Positions 34,729-47,896 of a stretch of DNA of 64,000 nt are shown one piece after another. Where the stretch lies: the NCBI GenBank assembly GCA_963691655.1, contig OY829326.1:101369340-101433339 (forward strand), read 5' to 3'. The position numbers were made by a program, and so were the translations under genes. The notes below the pieces were generated by a model that worked only from the letters and a program-made list of their open reading frames with translations, made no database searches and was not told where the DNA came from. Each line of letters begins with the position of its first letter. Positions within the stretch are counted from its first letter, which is position 1. This DNA is from Toxonevra muliebris. Lineage: Eukaryota > Arthropoda > Insecta > Diptera > Pallopteridae.

Positions 34729-36012
34729 CAGGGTGACAATCGTAAAGTGACGCACATATTTCAACAGTTATTTTCAAAAGGTCGTACTTCCATTAAGTAC
34801 AATTAAGTTTTAACATTGCTGAATATATAAGCATTCATTTGAACCCCACCTCATTCAATATAACCTCCTTTAGCCTGCACACATGCCTTCAATCGATCCG
34901 GAAATCATAGGACTGTTCGCCGCAGGACTTCCTGATCAATTTCAGTCCAGGCTTTCTCTAATGAATTTGTCAGCGACTCCAGACTGTGGTGTTGAGATGC
35001 ACAAGCCTGTCTAAAATACTCCAAATATAGTAGTCCATTGGATTCAAGTCTGGGGAGTATGGTGGCCATTCTTGAGATGTTATGAATCCAGAAAAATTGT
35101 CTTTTATCCATGTTTGCGTTAATTTTGCCATGTGGGAAGGTGCAGAATCTTGCTGGAAAGTTCAGTTTTCATTTCCAAATGTATCTTGGGCCCAGGGAAG
35201 AACATGTTCATTTAAAATGCTCCGATAAACAACTTGGTCAATTTTAACACCATCTTCAACGAATATTAGAGGGGTTCTGGCATTAGCGGAAACTCCAGCC
35301 CATACCATAACGGAAGCTGGCTTTTGAACTCGGCCAACAGTCCTATTTTGTTGCGATGATGATGTTAGCCACATTCGGTCATTTTGCGCATTGAAATGTT
35401 GTTCAACCGTGAAAATTTTTTCATCTGTAAACAAGATATTTTCTACATTTTTTAACACGGAGGAGCGTAGCAACGCCTTGCATCATTGCAGTCGCAAGTC
35501 TTTCTTTTTTTGTGTCAGATCTTGAGCTACTCGGAGCTTGTACGGCTTAAGATTAAGTTTTGATTTTGCAATGATTCGCACTGTTTCACGGTTTACTCCC
35601 ACTTCCTTAGCGATTTTTCTCATTGAGCGCCTTGGATTTCCCTTGATTCGTTTACGAATTTTTTCTGTTAAACCAGTAGTGGCAACTGTTGAAAATTTTC
35701 CCCGGTCTCTATCTTCAAAACCCCCAGTTTCATTATATCGAATAATAGCTCGGTCTACCGTACGACTTGAGAAATTTAAAGCCTTTGCAATTTGACGGCT
35801 ACTATAATTTGCCAAATGAAATTTCATAATTTCACGACGAATATTTTCCTTGTCCATTTTTATGGAAATTTCAATATGTAATAACAAAAATTCAAATGAA
35901 ATTAAAAGCAAAGCCAATGATGAATGAATTTGCTTTTTAAATTAAAGTAACGGTAAATGGCAAAGCTTGCTGCAGAGTATTAAACTTGCGTCACTTTACA
36001 ATTGTCACCCTG
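34729..36012 (-). mobile_element. maT-type (DD37D) transposon, copy 2
   Basis: This 1284-bp element has CAGGGTGACAATCGTAAAGT at its plus-strand left end and the inverse of CAGGGTGACAATTGTAAAGT at the right, flanked by TA (34727-34728, 36013-36014). It is almost identical to copy 1 and lies in the opposite orientation. Confidence 0.93.
34851..35857 (-). pseudogene. maT (DD37D) transposase, stops and frameshift
   Basis: The frame starts at ATG 35857 (MDKENIRRE), and the N-terminal DNA-binding half is intact. An AAA-to-TGA change near 35483 stops it before the catalytic core (LQ-stop-CKALL). A second stop replaces Trp after GNEN near 35160. A 4-base deletion after EYFRQ (relative to copy 1) shifts the frame near 35010. 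The codon after RRTVL is TGA (34902-34904), as in copy 1 but not copy 3. The catalytic motifs FTDEKIF and, in another frame, SPDLNPMDY are still recognisable. No active product is expected. Confidence 0.88.
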
Positions 36013-36014
36013 TA

Positions 36015-38615
36015 TAATTTTCACCATCTCAAGATCTTCAAGGTATAAAGGTACTACACCCTGACAATATAATTAACTCGTATATCCCTTTCAAAGCCCA
36101 CCAACATATTTGTACAGTAGTTAGAATCTGACAAAATTTAATCGCTTTCGCTCTTTATTCAAACAAAAACAGATTGACGTCAAATATTGTTGTTGTCGTT
36201 ATGATGAATCAAGCAAATCGAATAACTTCATTTTTAACAATTTTTTTGTTTGGGACTGAAACGAAAATGTGAGTATGTAGAACAGCTATATCATTAACCG
36301 TTTAAACGCTTATCTTATAAATCAGGCCAGCTAAATGGCAGTTGCTTATTATTAAACTTCTCTCCTCTCTGCCTCAGATACGAAATCTTCAATATTTTAA
36401 AAATTTTTTTTTTTAATAAATAAGTAATGCTAATAAATTCTTTATACCACATACGAAGAATTATGGTTCAGTGAAGAACTTCACACTTCATTTGTCTTTC
36501 AACAGTAATGACAGCGCGCAGAGATAATAAAAAACTTTCTGAGGAATATAGTGCAACAATATTAAATGCCCCTCCTAAGATCAAAGAGTTGTGCCGCTGC
36601 CATTCCGTTGTTGAAAACAAGAGAAGTTTGCAACATACGAGTAACCGCCTGAAGGTTACAAAATACGAAATTCTTGTTCTTGTGAAATAATTTTGCAAGT
36701 CTTTTCTTTTTTGTTTTCTTTTTTAGGTGTTGTAAATGAGCGAAGCAACTACGAGTATGAGTTGAGTAAATTTACTAAAATGCCCTTGAAAATTAATTAT
36801 AGAATTATAGAATTGTTAATAAAATTAATTAAAATAAAATTGCATATGATATAAACAAAGTATAAATAAACAACGTTTAATTTTGGGAGAAAGCAATTAA
36901 TAAAACTACAAAAATAAAAATTAAAAATAAACGATTAAAATTAAAATGAAACATAAAAGCTAAAATAGAAGAAAAAAAAATAAAATAAAAAACGAAAATT
37001 CATTAATGCAATTCGCAGATTTTAAGTGTTAATAATAATAAAATAAACAAAAAATATTTAAACGTGTTTCTCTTTTTCTAACAAATTTTGCGGTTGCTTC
37101 TAATAAAATTTTTAATAATAATGAAAAAAACAAAAAAGAAGAAACAGCAAGATACAATCGAAATTTTTGCCTAAAGAAAAATCCAACAGAGCGAAACTGA
37201 TCAAGAAAATTAACGCTTTGAAAATGCTGAAGAAAATGTTTAAATTAATAAAAAAAATTGTAAGCGATAAATTTGCTATAGTTTAACAGATAAGAAGAAG
37301 TAGTTAGAGGTACTTTTGATTTTCTTTCCTTTGTTGGTGTTTGGTTTTGTTTTTAGGTTAGCAATTGTTGTTGTTGCTTATGTTGGTACAACAAAAAAAA
37401 GGGGAGCAGCAGCTACACAATATAACAACAGCAACAACAAAATTAAAACACTTGTTGTTTGTTACATAAAATAACAAAAGCAAAAAAAAAAATATATATA
37501 TAAATAAATGTTAAAAAGTGGGAAAAGTGTTTACACGCTTATTATTGTTGTTGTAATATTTTTTATTGTTATGTAACAAATCAAAGTACGAAAGATATTC
37601 CAAAAAAAAAAACAAAATATAAACAAAATCTGGAGTAAAGTGAAAAACAAGTGGGTGGGTGTAAAAAAAAATGATGATGTTGTGTTGTTGTGGTTGTAGA
37701 TTTGTTTGTTTGTGTTGATTTCCTTCCACCACAACCACCAGTGAATTGAGTTTATTTTCTTGAAATATTTTTTTATTATAATTGGGTGTGAATGATATTT
37801 AAAAGATGCGATGCTGTGGTGTGGTGTGCCGGTGTAAACAGGAAAAATATTTAGCAATATTTGCAGTTATTTTTATTTAATTTATGTGAATTTTACTTCA
37901 TCTTTTTTTCGAAGAGTTGAAAGTAATTCAAGTTAGTAATACATTTTTTTTTGGTATCTCTTGCCAAAAAAAAAAAAAAAAAAAATACAAAAAATGTTGG
38001 TATTACCAAATTTGTTTATAACCACTTAGGCAAGTAGCAATCCAAAGTACAAAATGTATGAATATGTAAATTATTTTTTTCTTCTTCTTCTTCTTTTTCT
38101 CAATAGCATAATTCTTCATTACCTTTTATGGAAATGTTTGCGAAAAAATCAATATCAATCTATATATATTTTTGAATTTTTCGTTACAATCATCATCATC
38201 AACGTCACCATCATTGTATGATACAAACGTCAATTTGAATTCTGACCATTTGAGGTATGCTTCGATATTTGTGAATTAAAATTCACACTTTTTATTCTTA
38301 ACCACCACCATCACTACCATCAACTCGAACCAAAATAATGATCGCAAAAACTTTTAGAATAAAAAATGAATTAATGAAGCAAATCTTTGCATATATTTAC
38401 CCATTTACACATACAGTAAATGGCACAATTATAGTCGCTTACAGGTTTTTTTGTTCTGATCGAGGTGAACAAACTTAAGGCGAATTTATTTTGAGAAGAA
38501 AGAGTATGACAATAGAGTTGAGAGATTATATGGCTTAGTAAATCACGAAAATATGTGAAATTTTTTCCATTTTCCCCTATAATTCAAGGAGCTTAATAGT
38601 AAAATAAAAAGTTTT
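36015..38615. other. A+T-rich noncoding stretch
   Basis: Long poly(A)-rich and AATAAA-rich sequence at 36780-37260, CAACAACAA runs near 37420-37440 and CATCAT/ACCATC runs near 38190-38330. A 60-codon frame at 36508-36690 was considered and not accepted. Confidence 0.4.
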
Positions 38616-39640
38616 TTAGGATCTGTCTTTGACTTCAAATGGTTTACCTCGAGATTCCTCGAATTTAGATAGATGAATGAACTTTCCCTGTAGAATAATC
38701 GAAGAGTTTGTCGATAGATATATCTTGGCAGTAAAGCTGCCGCTGGTAATGGTCCAGGTAATGTCTTTATTGAACCATTTGGTTCTCCGGATGAAGGTAA
38801 GAAGATCCGATAGTTCCACTTTCGTTATCTCGGTTAAACTATTGAAAAAGCACGACCCCAAACATTGGAGTCTGCTCATCTGCAGCCTTGGACATTGACA
38901 TAGAAAGTGAAGAATCGATTCTGTCTCTTCTTCATCATGACAGCTTCTGCACAGTCCGCTCGTTGGAATGCGCCACCGTTGCAGCATTGGTGCAATAGCA
39001 CAATGTCCAGTTATGACTCCTGTGAGCAGACGTACTGCAGATTTGTTGTGCCCTAAGAGGACATTTTTCTTCTTCCTATCTAACCTTGGCCACAAGGCCC
39101 GTGAAACTATACAGTTATCTAGGTTAGTCCAAGCGTCATTTGACACTGCTATGGTGTACTCGTATCCGCCTCGTTAATGTCCATTTCAGAGCCCCTTCAG
39201 GCCATTTCATCTGCTATTTCGTTTCCTTCAATATTGCTATGTCCAGGAACCCAGCAGAGAGTGACCGTGTAGTGCTCAATGGCCATCAGTGAAGCACAAC
39301 ATTTCTTTACAATCTCTGATTTAACTATTTTGGATTCTGAATTCTGATTTGAAATCTGAATCGTACTGTCTTGTAGAAGTCGAGCTGCTTTCTCAATAGC
39401 AAAAATCTCTGACTGAAAAACACTGCAGCTGTCAAGAAGACGATACGACCGCCTTAGCTGCAGGTAAGTAGAGACCAGCTCCAGTTCCGTTCTCCATCTT
39501 TGAGCCATCGGTAAAGATGGTAGTACCACCATTACCTGTTACCGAACCCGACTCCCAGTCTTCCCTGGTTGGATATAGAGTTGGAATTCTAGTATCCACT
39601 ACCACTACTACTAAACGTTTAGTGATAATGGAGTCTTATT
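38616..39640 (-). pseudogene. Non-LTR retrotransposon fragment: RNase H and C-terminal zinc-binding region
   Basis: On the minus strand an RNase H domain is visible. IFTDGSKMENGTGAGLY near 39475-39525 carries the first catalytic Asp, SEIFAIEKAARLL the Glu, and LCWVPGHSNIEGNEIADEMA (39197-39256) the last Asp. A frame change follows. Then 38616-39146 encodes RLLTGVITGHCAIAPML and a Cys-His cluster (CRSCHDEEETESILHFLCQC), typical of the C terminus of RNase H-bearing non-LTR elements. The reverse transcriptase is missing on the upstream side (above 39640), so the copy is 5'-truncated. Clade assignment is not possible from this part. Confidence 0.78.
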
Positions 39641-39825
39641 CACATTGGCACTAAAAGTAGTGAAGTGCCAAATTTAGTCATGAAATCAAAGTGCAATAAA
39701 ATAAAAACTTTTCTACACGGCACTACCTTTTAGTTGGCAATGGCAAAACTCTAGCAATAAAATTTGTCCAAAAAAAAACTTTTCACTTCATCGTTCGAAT
39801 TCGGCATAAAAACTTTAGGTTCGTT

Positions 39826-40579
39826 TAGGGTTGCCATGCAAATCGGGCTTCATCTGGACATTGAAATAAAATATAGGGATTTTTTAGCTTTCATCTGGGC
39901 ATTGAAAAAATATTTTTCCACACAAAAAAAAATTCTAAATTCTAAAGTTATGTATATACTTATATGTATAAATATGTATGTAAATTAAAGTGCCTAGAGC
40001 CCCATACACAAAAAATCGATCTTGTTGTGCAGCTCTGAAAATGAACCGCGGTCTATTTCTTAATAGCCCTACAAATTTCTTAATAGCCCCTGAAGACTCC
40101 ATTTTTCCGACTTCAGGTCCATATTGTGAGAGAACTAGAGGTGATGTAGAAAAACTGAGTACGCAGTCGTGATCAGCCCTAAATACTATAAAACCGTTGG
40201 AAAATCTGGCGCATAATCAGTCTACCACATCATTTAAACTTTAAATTACAGAGCCGATTCATAAATATGTTCAGCGCCTGAGACTTCTGCTATATTTTTA
40301 AATTGTTTAACCCAGTAATGCCTAGCGCTGCCATATGGCACCTTGTCGCTGAGCCGTTCCTGAGCCAGGTTTAAAAACAATTTTTTTCTCAAGTTACTTT
40401 GTTGACCTATCTACTTTGGTTTCCGCTCGTCCTTAATGGATTAATGTCTTTGCTCAAATTTATAAATAAAAAATTGTATCTCTACAAATTTGAAAATTTT
40501 TTCTGAGCAAATTTCTGAAAATCAGAACTTTGGACACGAGTCTAAAATTCTAGATAATCAAGACCGTCTGGCAACCCTA
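39826..40579. mobile_element. hAT-like non-autonomous element with TAGGGTTGCCA ends (754 bp)
   Basis: TAGGGTTGCCA at 39826 and its exact inverse TGGCAACCCTA ending at 40579 are terminal inverted repeats. The flanks GGTTCGTT (39818-39825) and GGTCCATT (40580-40587) match 6/8, a plausible aged 8-bp target duplication. The right terminus (CTAGGGTTGCCAGACG in inverse) is very close to the element end at 2371. The interior is noncoding and contains the TTAA MITE at 40311-40440. Confidence 0.5.
40311..40440 (+). mobile_element. piggyBac-like TTAA MITE, family B copy 1 (130 bp)
   Basis: TTAA flanks at 40307-40310 and 40441-40444. The ends CCCAGTAATGCCTAGC and GCTCGTCCTTAATGGA are roughly inverse. 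The interior (CATATGGCAC, CTTGTCGCTGAGCCGTT, CAAGTTACTTT, ACTTTGGTTTCCGCTCGTCC) is the inverse of 43592-43707. It is nested inside the hAT-like element at 39826-40579. No coding potential. Confidence 0.8.
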
Positions 40580-40587
40580 GGTCCATT

Positions 40588-43587
40588 CCATTTGCGTACA
40601 CGGCATGAATGGACGTGAAAAATTGAGCCTAGACATGCTGCTCCCCTTGAATGATGATTTAAGAAATAATACGGCCGCTGTCTTTGAATTATTCTTTGAC
40701 ATTTTTCAAGATTGATATTCGAATCAGAAGACAGAAATGGATAAGGTCACGCTCTCCATAAAGATGACGACATAAACGCGAAACCTTTACAAGAGCGCGA
40801 AACTGATCAACTTGGCATAAGAAAAACAATATTAATAGAAAAATTATAGCGTTCTGAGATTGAAACACGATGAAGGGGGTCATTGTTTTCAAGCCAACTT
40901 TTCTTTTTAAGTTGAATCTACCCAGTTTGAAGCGATTAACGTACAATTCATTAGATAATGTAATGGATATGATAGACCTCAAAAAGCAACGTCAAGAGCC
41001 GACTTTCAAAATTTTTGCTGAACCTAGCATCAGAATTATAATTTTCATATGATTTTTATTTTGTCTCAGACTTTTCCTTTTAAAATAAGCTCAGCATTTT
41101 TTCTACTACAGATGTACGGTCGACGTACGTTCTTAATCAATTGATACCGTCAACGTATGCACATATATTCGTAGAGCTTAGGAAGACTTTAGCAATCAAA
41201 TATTTTCTGTGTGTTTGTTTCTATATCGTACCTGCAGTGGGGAGACATTCTCCTCTTCCTTGAGTTCCCAAACCAATACATGAATTTTTTAAACCAAGTC
41301 CATGCTTTGTATCTCTGCCGTTATGCGTTCAACTTACCCTATATTTTTTTTAACACTATTATACAAGAACGAAACGTGCTTCCCTCCAATTTACTCTACA
41401 ACGTGATTATGTGGGTGGGAGTGTCCACATATGTAGCACACGTATCCGAACTCTCATGTGAATACGTAAAATTTTGAATAACTACATTGCTTGATCCAAC
41501 CATGAACTTTGTAAACCTTCTCACAATACTAACAAACACTACAACAGCCAACAACAACAATAATATATTTAATTACAATTTAAAACTGTATCCAAAAAGT
41601 AAATAAACAATTATGTACATAATTGAAGAGAATCGAATTCGAATAGTAGCGAGCATAAAAAGTGATAACTTTTCGTCAACCTTTAAAAGTTCAACAACTT
41701 TTGAATTATTTCTTACAAATAGTAATGAATATTACACACCTACATACAAGTAAATTAACCAAAAATACAACAAAAATAAATAAATAAATAAATAAAAAAA
41801 AAAACATGAAATTGTATCTGTATTACGTAACGGGCAGTTAGTTATTGTTGTTGGTGTTGCTGGAGCATAATGATTATTGTCATCACGATGATTTCCACTA
41901 CCAAGTGCTGTTGTTTACATTAACTACTTTACGACGGACTTATAGCCAACCAACAACAAACAAACAAACCTTGCCCAATTAGGTAACAAAGAAAAGAAGA
42001 AGTCACAATTACAGTAGCAGCAGCCGCAGCAGCAACGGATTCTTGCCACGTCATATTATTTATCACTTTAGTTGTTCTGTCTGTCGTCTCCGCTTTGGGC
42101 TTTTAAGCAGCAACAATCCACTAGCAACATGTTTTTTGTTGTAAGCGTGTGACTCGTTTGTTTTTCATTATATTTTAGTTCTTTTCTTTTTCTTTTATTT
42201 TCCATTGGTTTGTTGCAGCAACTAGATACATTATAAATCAAGCAGTCACTACTTTGTTTTGCACCACTAATTAGTATAGCATACATATAGGCTACTAGCA
42301 GCTAGCGAGTTAGCTAGCAGCGCTCCATGTTGACAAATGCATTTCTTCTACTTCTAGATACTTATTCTTTGTCTTCTTTAGATCTTTTTTTAACTCTAGC
42401 TCTTGCCACCACTATCTAGTACAACAATTTTTAATTGAATTGCAAAAATATCTACACACACATTCACACACTTTAACTTAAAAAAAAAAAAAAAATAAAA
42501 GTGCGAACTATACACGCAACAGGAAGATCTTTTTGCACCCATACACTTCACCACCATCCACCAACTAACATCTCTTCTTCCATCTTCATCCCAGCAGTTA
42601 GCTCCAGCTTTACACACGCCATCGTGTGGCAGCTGAAGTAGCTGCAGCAGACACAACGCATTCTTCGTATTCTCTCATTTTTCTTTTTTTTTCACTACAT
42701 TTATTTTTTCCTTTAATAAAATTGTTGCTTCTTATTATTTTGTATATTTTTTTTTTTTAATTATGTAATACGGTAGATTCTAAAGTATTCATAAAAATAC
42801 TTGCAATTAATTTGCAGCTTTTGTGTTTGTATGTTTGTAAGTTTTCGTATGTGTTTGTTTTAATTTCTAAACCATTTTAAATTGGAATTTATTATACGGA
42901 TACTCATAGTAGTCAGTCAAGTACTTGAACATATTTCTGTTGATCTCTGTTGGTTTTTATAACTTACTAGAATGCAATCTAAATTTTGCATTAATTATAA
43001 AATTAAAAGGTGAAAGCAGAATTTCATTAGTATATTTTTGAATATGCCAGCATCTGGTGTAAACAACAGTGAATTTAAACTGTGAAACTGTTCTCGCCTT
43101 CTTAGTTCACCTAAGTTTTTTTGTAGCCAATTTCCAGTGGCGTAATTGGTTCTACTTCCATCTTCATCCCAGCACTAAATTCGTAGTCATCACAAACATT
43201 TACCCCATGAAGATAAAAAGAACTGATGAAAAAGATCAAGAAATGCTCCGGCAATCTTCGTTTCCTTATAGGTTCTTTGGGGTATTCATTGTAGTTTCCA
43301 AGTATCAGTAGGAACTACTTTCAACCAATCGGTACATTTTCGCCGAAGCAGTTGGCTGATAATTGTTATACTCTATAAACGTACCTTTAATATAAAATGT
43401 ATGGTATTTTACATACCATATATGGAAACTGGTTTTGAACCGAATTATGTAAGTGACTTGAAACGAACCAAAGTCAAACCAAATTTGTTCAAAAAATGAT
43501 TAAGTTCAAGCCAAAAAATTATTTCCATAATTATACTTTACAGCATTAATTTTTATGCATACGTTTTGTGCACAGAGTATATTGATT
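40588..43587. other. A+T-rich noncoding stretch
   Basis: AATAAATAAATAAAT run near 41776, CAGCAGCAGCCGCAGCAGCA near 42015, GCTAGC repeats near 42293-42320. No exon or transposon end was recognised. Confidence 0.4.
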
Positions 43588-43591
43588 TTAA

Positions 43592-43707
43592 CCCATTAAG
43601 GACGAGCGGGAACCAAAGTAAATAGATCAAGAAAGTAACTTGAGAAAATTTTTTTTTTAAACGGCTCAGCGACAAGGTGTCATATGGCACTGCTAGGCAT
43701 TACTGGG
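43592..43707 (-). mobile_element. piggyBac-like TTAA MITE, family B copy 2 (116 bp)
   Basis: TTAA at 43588-43591 and 43708-43711 flanks a segment with ends CCCATTAAGGACGAGCG and GCTAGGCATTACTGGG. It is the inverse of the 40311-40440 copy, which carries a 14-19 bp extra stretch. It abuts the retrotransposon remnant at 43760-44660. Confidence 0.8.
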
Positions 43708-43759
43708 TTAATTGTATATTTGAATCCAGTATACAAGTGTGTAGAGTATTTCGTAGTTT

Positions 43760-44660
43760 GCCAAGACCAAACTCATTTCTATCTTGTTTAGAGTTCAGAG
43801 TTGCAGGTGGGCTGGTCAAAACCAAAACACTCAGTCAACGAAGACCATTGTGCTATACCCGAGGATAGAACCAGTAGAAGAGAGTAGAGAGACAGGAAAG
43901 TTATGTGGGGATAAATGGGAAGAAGAAAGATTTAGGGTCTCTCAACCTCGAACTTCTTTGTTTCACCGATGAACCTTAGAAGCGCAGGAAGAGGGAGAAT
44001 ATGGACATTATTCATACTCAAGAAATCACTACCCAACAACCTTAAGCTGATTCTCGCGAACGCCGGACAGCTACAAAGTCGTCCTCAAGACACGATTTGC
44101 AAATTGGATCGGTGATGACGCCCATGTTAGTCATATGCTGACCACATGTATTGTGCCCTGTGATGACACCAACCAGTAATCTCAGGTCCTTCTCAGTTCC
44201 AGAAGAAATTCCGCTGATTTCTCTGATAGGTTGTCTTACGAAGCACTTTGCGGTTCTGCAGGAGTCAAGTTCGGACCATCTTTCTCTATGGATAGAACCC
44301 ACGAAATCGTTGATCTAACGTTTGGTCTCCCCAGAACTTACGCCAAGAAAAGATTCCGGACCCCATGGTGTAATAATAATAAATAAAGCCTTCATTAGCT
44401 GGTTTATCAGCTAGTTCATTGCTTGCAATACCACAGTGTCGTGGAACTCATATAAGGCATAATTTGTTGTATTTTGCAACAATATTTAGTTTTGCCTTAC
44501 ACTCGTTGACCAATTTTGAGAAGCTGACAGCGTTAGCAAGGGCCTTCAGTGCAGCTTGGCTATCACTGCTGATAACTATGCACTTCCTTCATTAGGAAGA
44601 CTGATGCCATCTTTCCAGTGGAAAAAGAGTAATTGGTCTCATCGTCCAAGTACCAACCGA
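43760..44660 (-). pseudogene. Non-LTR retrotransposon fragment: RNase H, C-terminal region and 3' end
   Basis: On the minus strand, 44390-44600 encodes an RNase H remnant (ISSDSQAALKALANAVSFSK, then WVP-like HCGIASNELADKPANEG). The 44042-44302 frame follows with ERWSELDSCRTAKCFVRQP, LRLLVGVITGHNTCGQHM and MGVITDPICKSCLEDD. The 3' noncoding part (43760-44040) matches 20610-20815 and, in part, 16411-16460. It has several stops and shifts and no reverse transcriptase. This copy preserves the uninterrupted GQHMTNMGVITD region into which the MITE inserted at 20351. Confidence 0.7.
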
Positions 44661-47127
44661 ATCCAGTACCGTTTGAACAAAGAACAAATAGAAACCCGAA
44701 AATTGCATTTTTGGAAATCTAAAAGTCAATAGATTTTTTCCCCCTCTTTGGGCCACATACTATCTAGGGTCAATCTAGGTGCCAATCCATCTCAGAATTT
44801 CGCTGTCAAAGCAAAAATGTCAACCTACTAATTTGATAAAAATGTCCTAAAGTGAAGATTTTTGTCAAACTTCATTGGTCGTTATAAGCGACTTTTACTG
44901 TAACTGCACAGGATTTGTCAGTGAAACCAAATTGCATCATGAATAAATAATATGCAAATTTTTTTTTAATTAGATACTCTCACATTCCATTAGATAGTAC
45001 GTAGATACTCTCGAATTACATCAGAATCAAATTAATCACATTTTCTCATCACACTCAAATCAATCATCATCAATTTTTTTTCCTAGCTGCAACTGAAATT
45101 TTTTTTTTATTCCATCCATTAGATTCTTTTTATAATCTCCACATACGTCCGAACATAAAAACTAACATTAAATAATTTATTAAGTAAAGTTTTAATGCAT
45201 TTTTCTATTATGCATTTCCATTTCAACTTCTGCTGCTTAGTATAACAAATTACATCATCACTAACAGTGAGTGAGTACCATCGGCTGGCAGTCATCGTTG
45301 GTTTACCAATTTGCATCACTTGCTGCTGCGACAACTGCACAAATGCTGCACGTATTTTCAACTCTATATATTTTTTTCCTGCCTATTTGGAGATTTTTTT
45401 TTTTTGCGTGCCTACAGTCAGAAAAAAAATTCAAGATTTTCTTCTTCCTCATCGACTTTTACTGCTGCAGCTTCATCTTCTTCTATTTTTTACATTTTCA
45501 TGTTTAGCACATTGAGTTGCCGGAAAACATCATCATCATCATCATCGTCGTCGTCATCGTCAACAGCATCAACATCATCGTCATCGTCACTCTCCATAGT
45601 CAATGCCAATCGCCAGCGTCATCACCATTAATATGGTCAACGATGACGACGATGAAGTTGGTGACGATGGCGGCACACACTTGGAGCTAGTACAGTGGCA
45701 GTGAAACTTAAAAATGTGCATGCCGTCTATAAATTGTCACATGTTGTTGTTGTGGTTGAGGTTGTTGTTGAAAGGCTACATCGACTTTGAGACAGTCGAC
45801 AAACGGACAAAAAGACAGACAGGAAAACAGACGTCGCACAACAAACTTACAATTAGAAACCAGCCTAGTTTCGATCACAAATGGTAAGAAAAACCGACTC
45901 GACTCGAACCATCACACGTTCACTCTTTGTCAGACTGCATTTCTGCATTTGTCTCTTTTTCTTTTCTTTTCTTTTTTTTTTTTTCTTGTTATACAGTAGA
46001 CACACGCTTGCTTGCTCGCTCTTCCTACTCTCTAGGAGTTGGTGGTGGTTGCAAGCTTTTGGCCAATTTAAATGAAATAACGCCATCGGTCGTAAGTCTT
46101 GCTTGCTTGGCTTGCAGCTAGTTAGGCACCTAGGCGCAGGCATCGAGGCGGTTAGGCATTTGCGCGCTAATGTCTTCTACTGCCACCCTTTCCACATCTT
46201 CGATTTACTTGTCTCGATGTTGTCGGTTGGGCAACAGTTAATATGTCCATTTAAAGACAGATATCTACACGTATGTAATGCATTTGCTCATCTATCGTTC
46301 CTGTCTGCCTCCCTGCCTCCCTGCTTTGCCAGCCTACCTCTCTACCGTTCTTATTGTTGTTGTAATGCCGGAAGCATATACGCTTTTTATTATGGCACGT
46401 ACTTTGTCAAAGGCGTCGTCATTAAATACTTTGATGCGTCATTTTGTTTTGTTGTTCTGGTCGTCGTTGTCGTTTTTGTTGTCGTCGCCGCTGTCATCTT
46501 CTTCTACTTTTATGTTCTCCTCCTCCTTAGTTTTTTGTTATTTTAGAATTTTCTGTTGTTGTGTTTTGGTTCTGCTTGCTGTTGTTGTTGTAGCGTTAGT
46601 TTGTGTGAAAATAGTAAAATAGTTTTTCGCATATTTTTTACCATAAGTGGCAATTAACTATTTAAACTTTGTTGAAGTAAATATTTATACGTAACAAAAA
46701 AAACAAATGTTCCGTAAAAAGTGGCGTCAATAGTTTTTTCTTACTTACTGTTAATTTCAACATCAAACAAAAGGACAATTGTGTATTTGTATTTGTATTT
46801 CTTTGAGTGATGGTCAGTTATAAATTGCTTATTTTTAGTGATTATAATTAAAGGTTGCAGCTCAATCAGAATCTTAATACATTAATTTTATATGTCAAGT
46901 AGATTTCCGTTAATTTTTATTATATATGAAATAAGAAAAAAGCTTATTCTGGTAGCTTCTGCTGAAAAATAGCGGTCACTTACTCATATTCCAATCATAA
47001 ATCAACACAACTTTGATATAAATTTACTAACGACTCTGAAACGGATTCAAGACTAACTGCTGATACTCTATTTGAGTTCACGTAAAAAAGCAAGTCGTGA
47101 AATAACTGCGAAATATTTCGCGACATA
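44661..47127. other. Noncoding stretch with CAT/GTC simple repeats
   Basis: A (CAT/CGT)n trinucleotide run is at 45523-45592, and GTTGTTGTTG runs near 45742-45770. The 45600-46150 part is less A+T rich, but no splice-bounded frame with family similarity was found. Overlapping frames around 45270-46620 are low complexity. Confidence 0.4.
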
Positions 47128-47238
47128 ACACCTTGATCAAAAAGTTCCCGGAATTTATTCAGAAAATTAAAAATACAAGTTTATTCATCTAAATGTATAT
47201 TGTCCCCTTCAAAGTAATCCCCATCGACTGCAACACAC

Positions 47239-47860
47239 TTATGCCAGCGCTTGATCCAATCCTCGAAACATTTTTTTATATTCAGTTTTCGGTATATCCA
47301 TCAGTGCTTCCTGCGATTTTTCCATTACTTCCTCTTGGCTGCTGAAACGCGTTCCCCGTAATGGTTTTTTAACTCGATTGAACAGAAAGAAGTCACAGGG
47401 AGCCAAATCAGGTGAATTCGGTGGCTGTTTGATGGTATTTGTTACATTTTTCGTCAAAAAATTACGGATAATGATGGCACTGTGCGACAGTGCGTTGTCA
47501 TGATGCAAAATCCGCGAGTTTTCTGTCCACAATTCTGGTCTCTTTCGGCGAATGGCTTCACGCAAACGCCTCATAACGCCCAAATAATACTCTCTGATGG
47601 TTTATTTGCGGTTATTGACCAAAATTTCTTTTACTTTATCAACGTTTTCGTCGTTTTTCGATGTCGATGGTCTGCCACTGCGCTCATCATCTTCGATTGA
47701 CTCACGACCATTTTTGAACCGCTCGTACCACTGGTAAACAACGGTTTTCTTTACAGAATCGTTGCGGAAACACTTTTAAAACATTTCCAACGTTCGCGCA
47801 CCATTAAATCCGTTTTTTACGCAAAATTTAATACAATACGATTTAATAAAATTGTAAAAA
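47239..47860 (-). pseudogene. mariner transposase remnant (DD34D), central deletion
   Basis: Reading on the minus strand, about 47584-47860 encodes the N-terminal part (IKFCVKNG-like, then VVYQWYERFKNGRESIEDDE and RSGRPSTSKNDENVDKVKEI), with stops at two places. The frame then jumps near 47583 to YYLGVMRRLREAIRRKRP and the C-terminal catalytic part. There, HHDNALSHSA and SPDLAPCDFF hold the second and third Asp, 34 residues apart. The region with the first Asp is deleted. It ends with the stop before 47239. No active protein can be made. Confidence 0.85.
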
Positions 47861-47896
47861 ATCGCCAACACACACAGAGATAGATGTACTCTTGGC

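Noticed and set aside
36508..36690. 60-codon plus-strand frame (TARRDNKKLSEEYS...) preceded by CAACAG
   Set aside because: The composition looks somewhat protein-like and a possible acceptor precedes it. No donor, family match or partner exon was found, and an equally long antisense frame exists.
45267..46622. Cluster of short frames around a trinucleotide repeat
   Set aside because: Poly-Ser and hydrophobic runs come from CAT/CGT/CTT repeats; no domain could be recognised.
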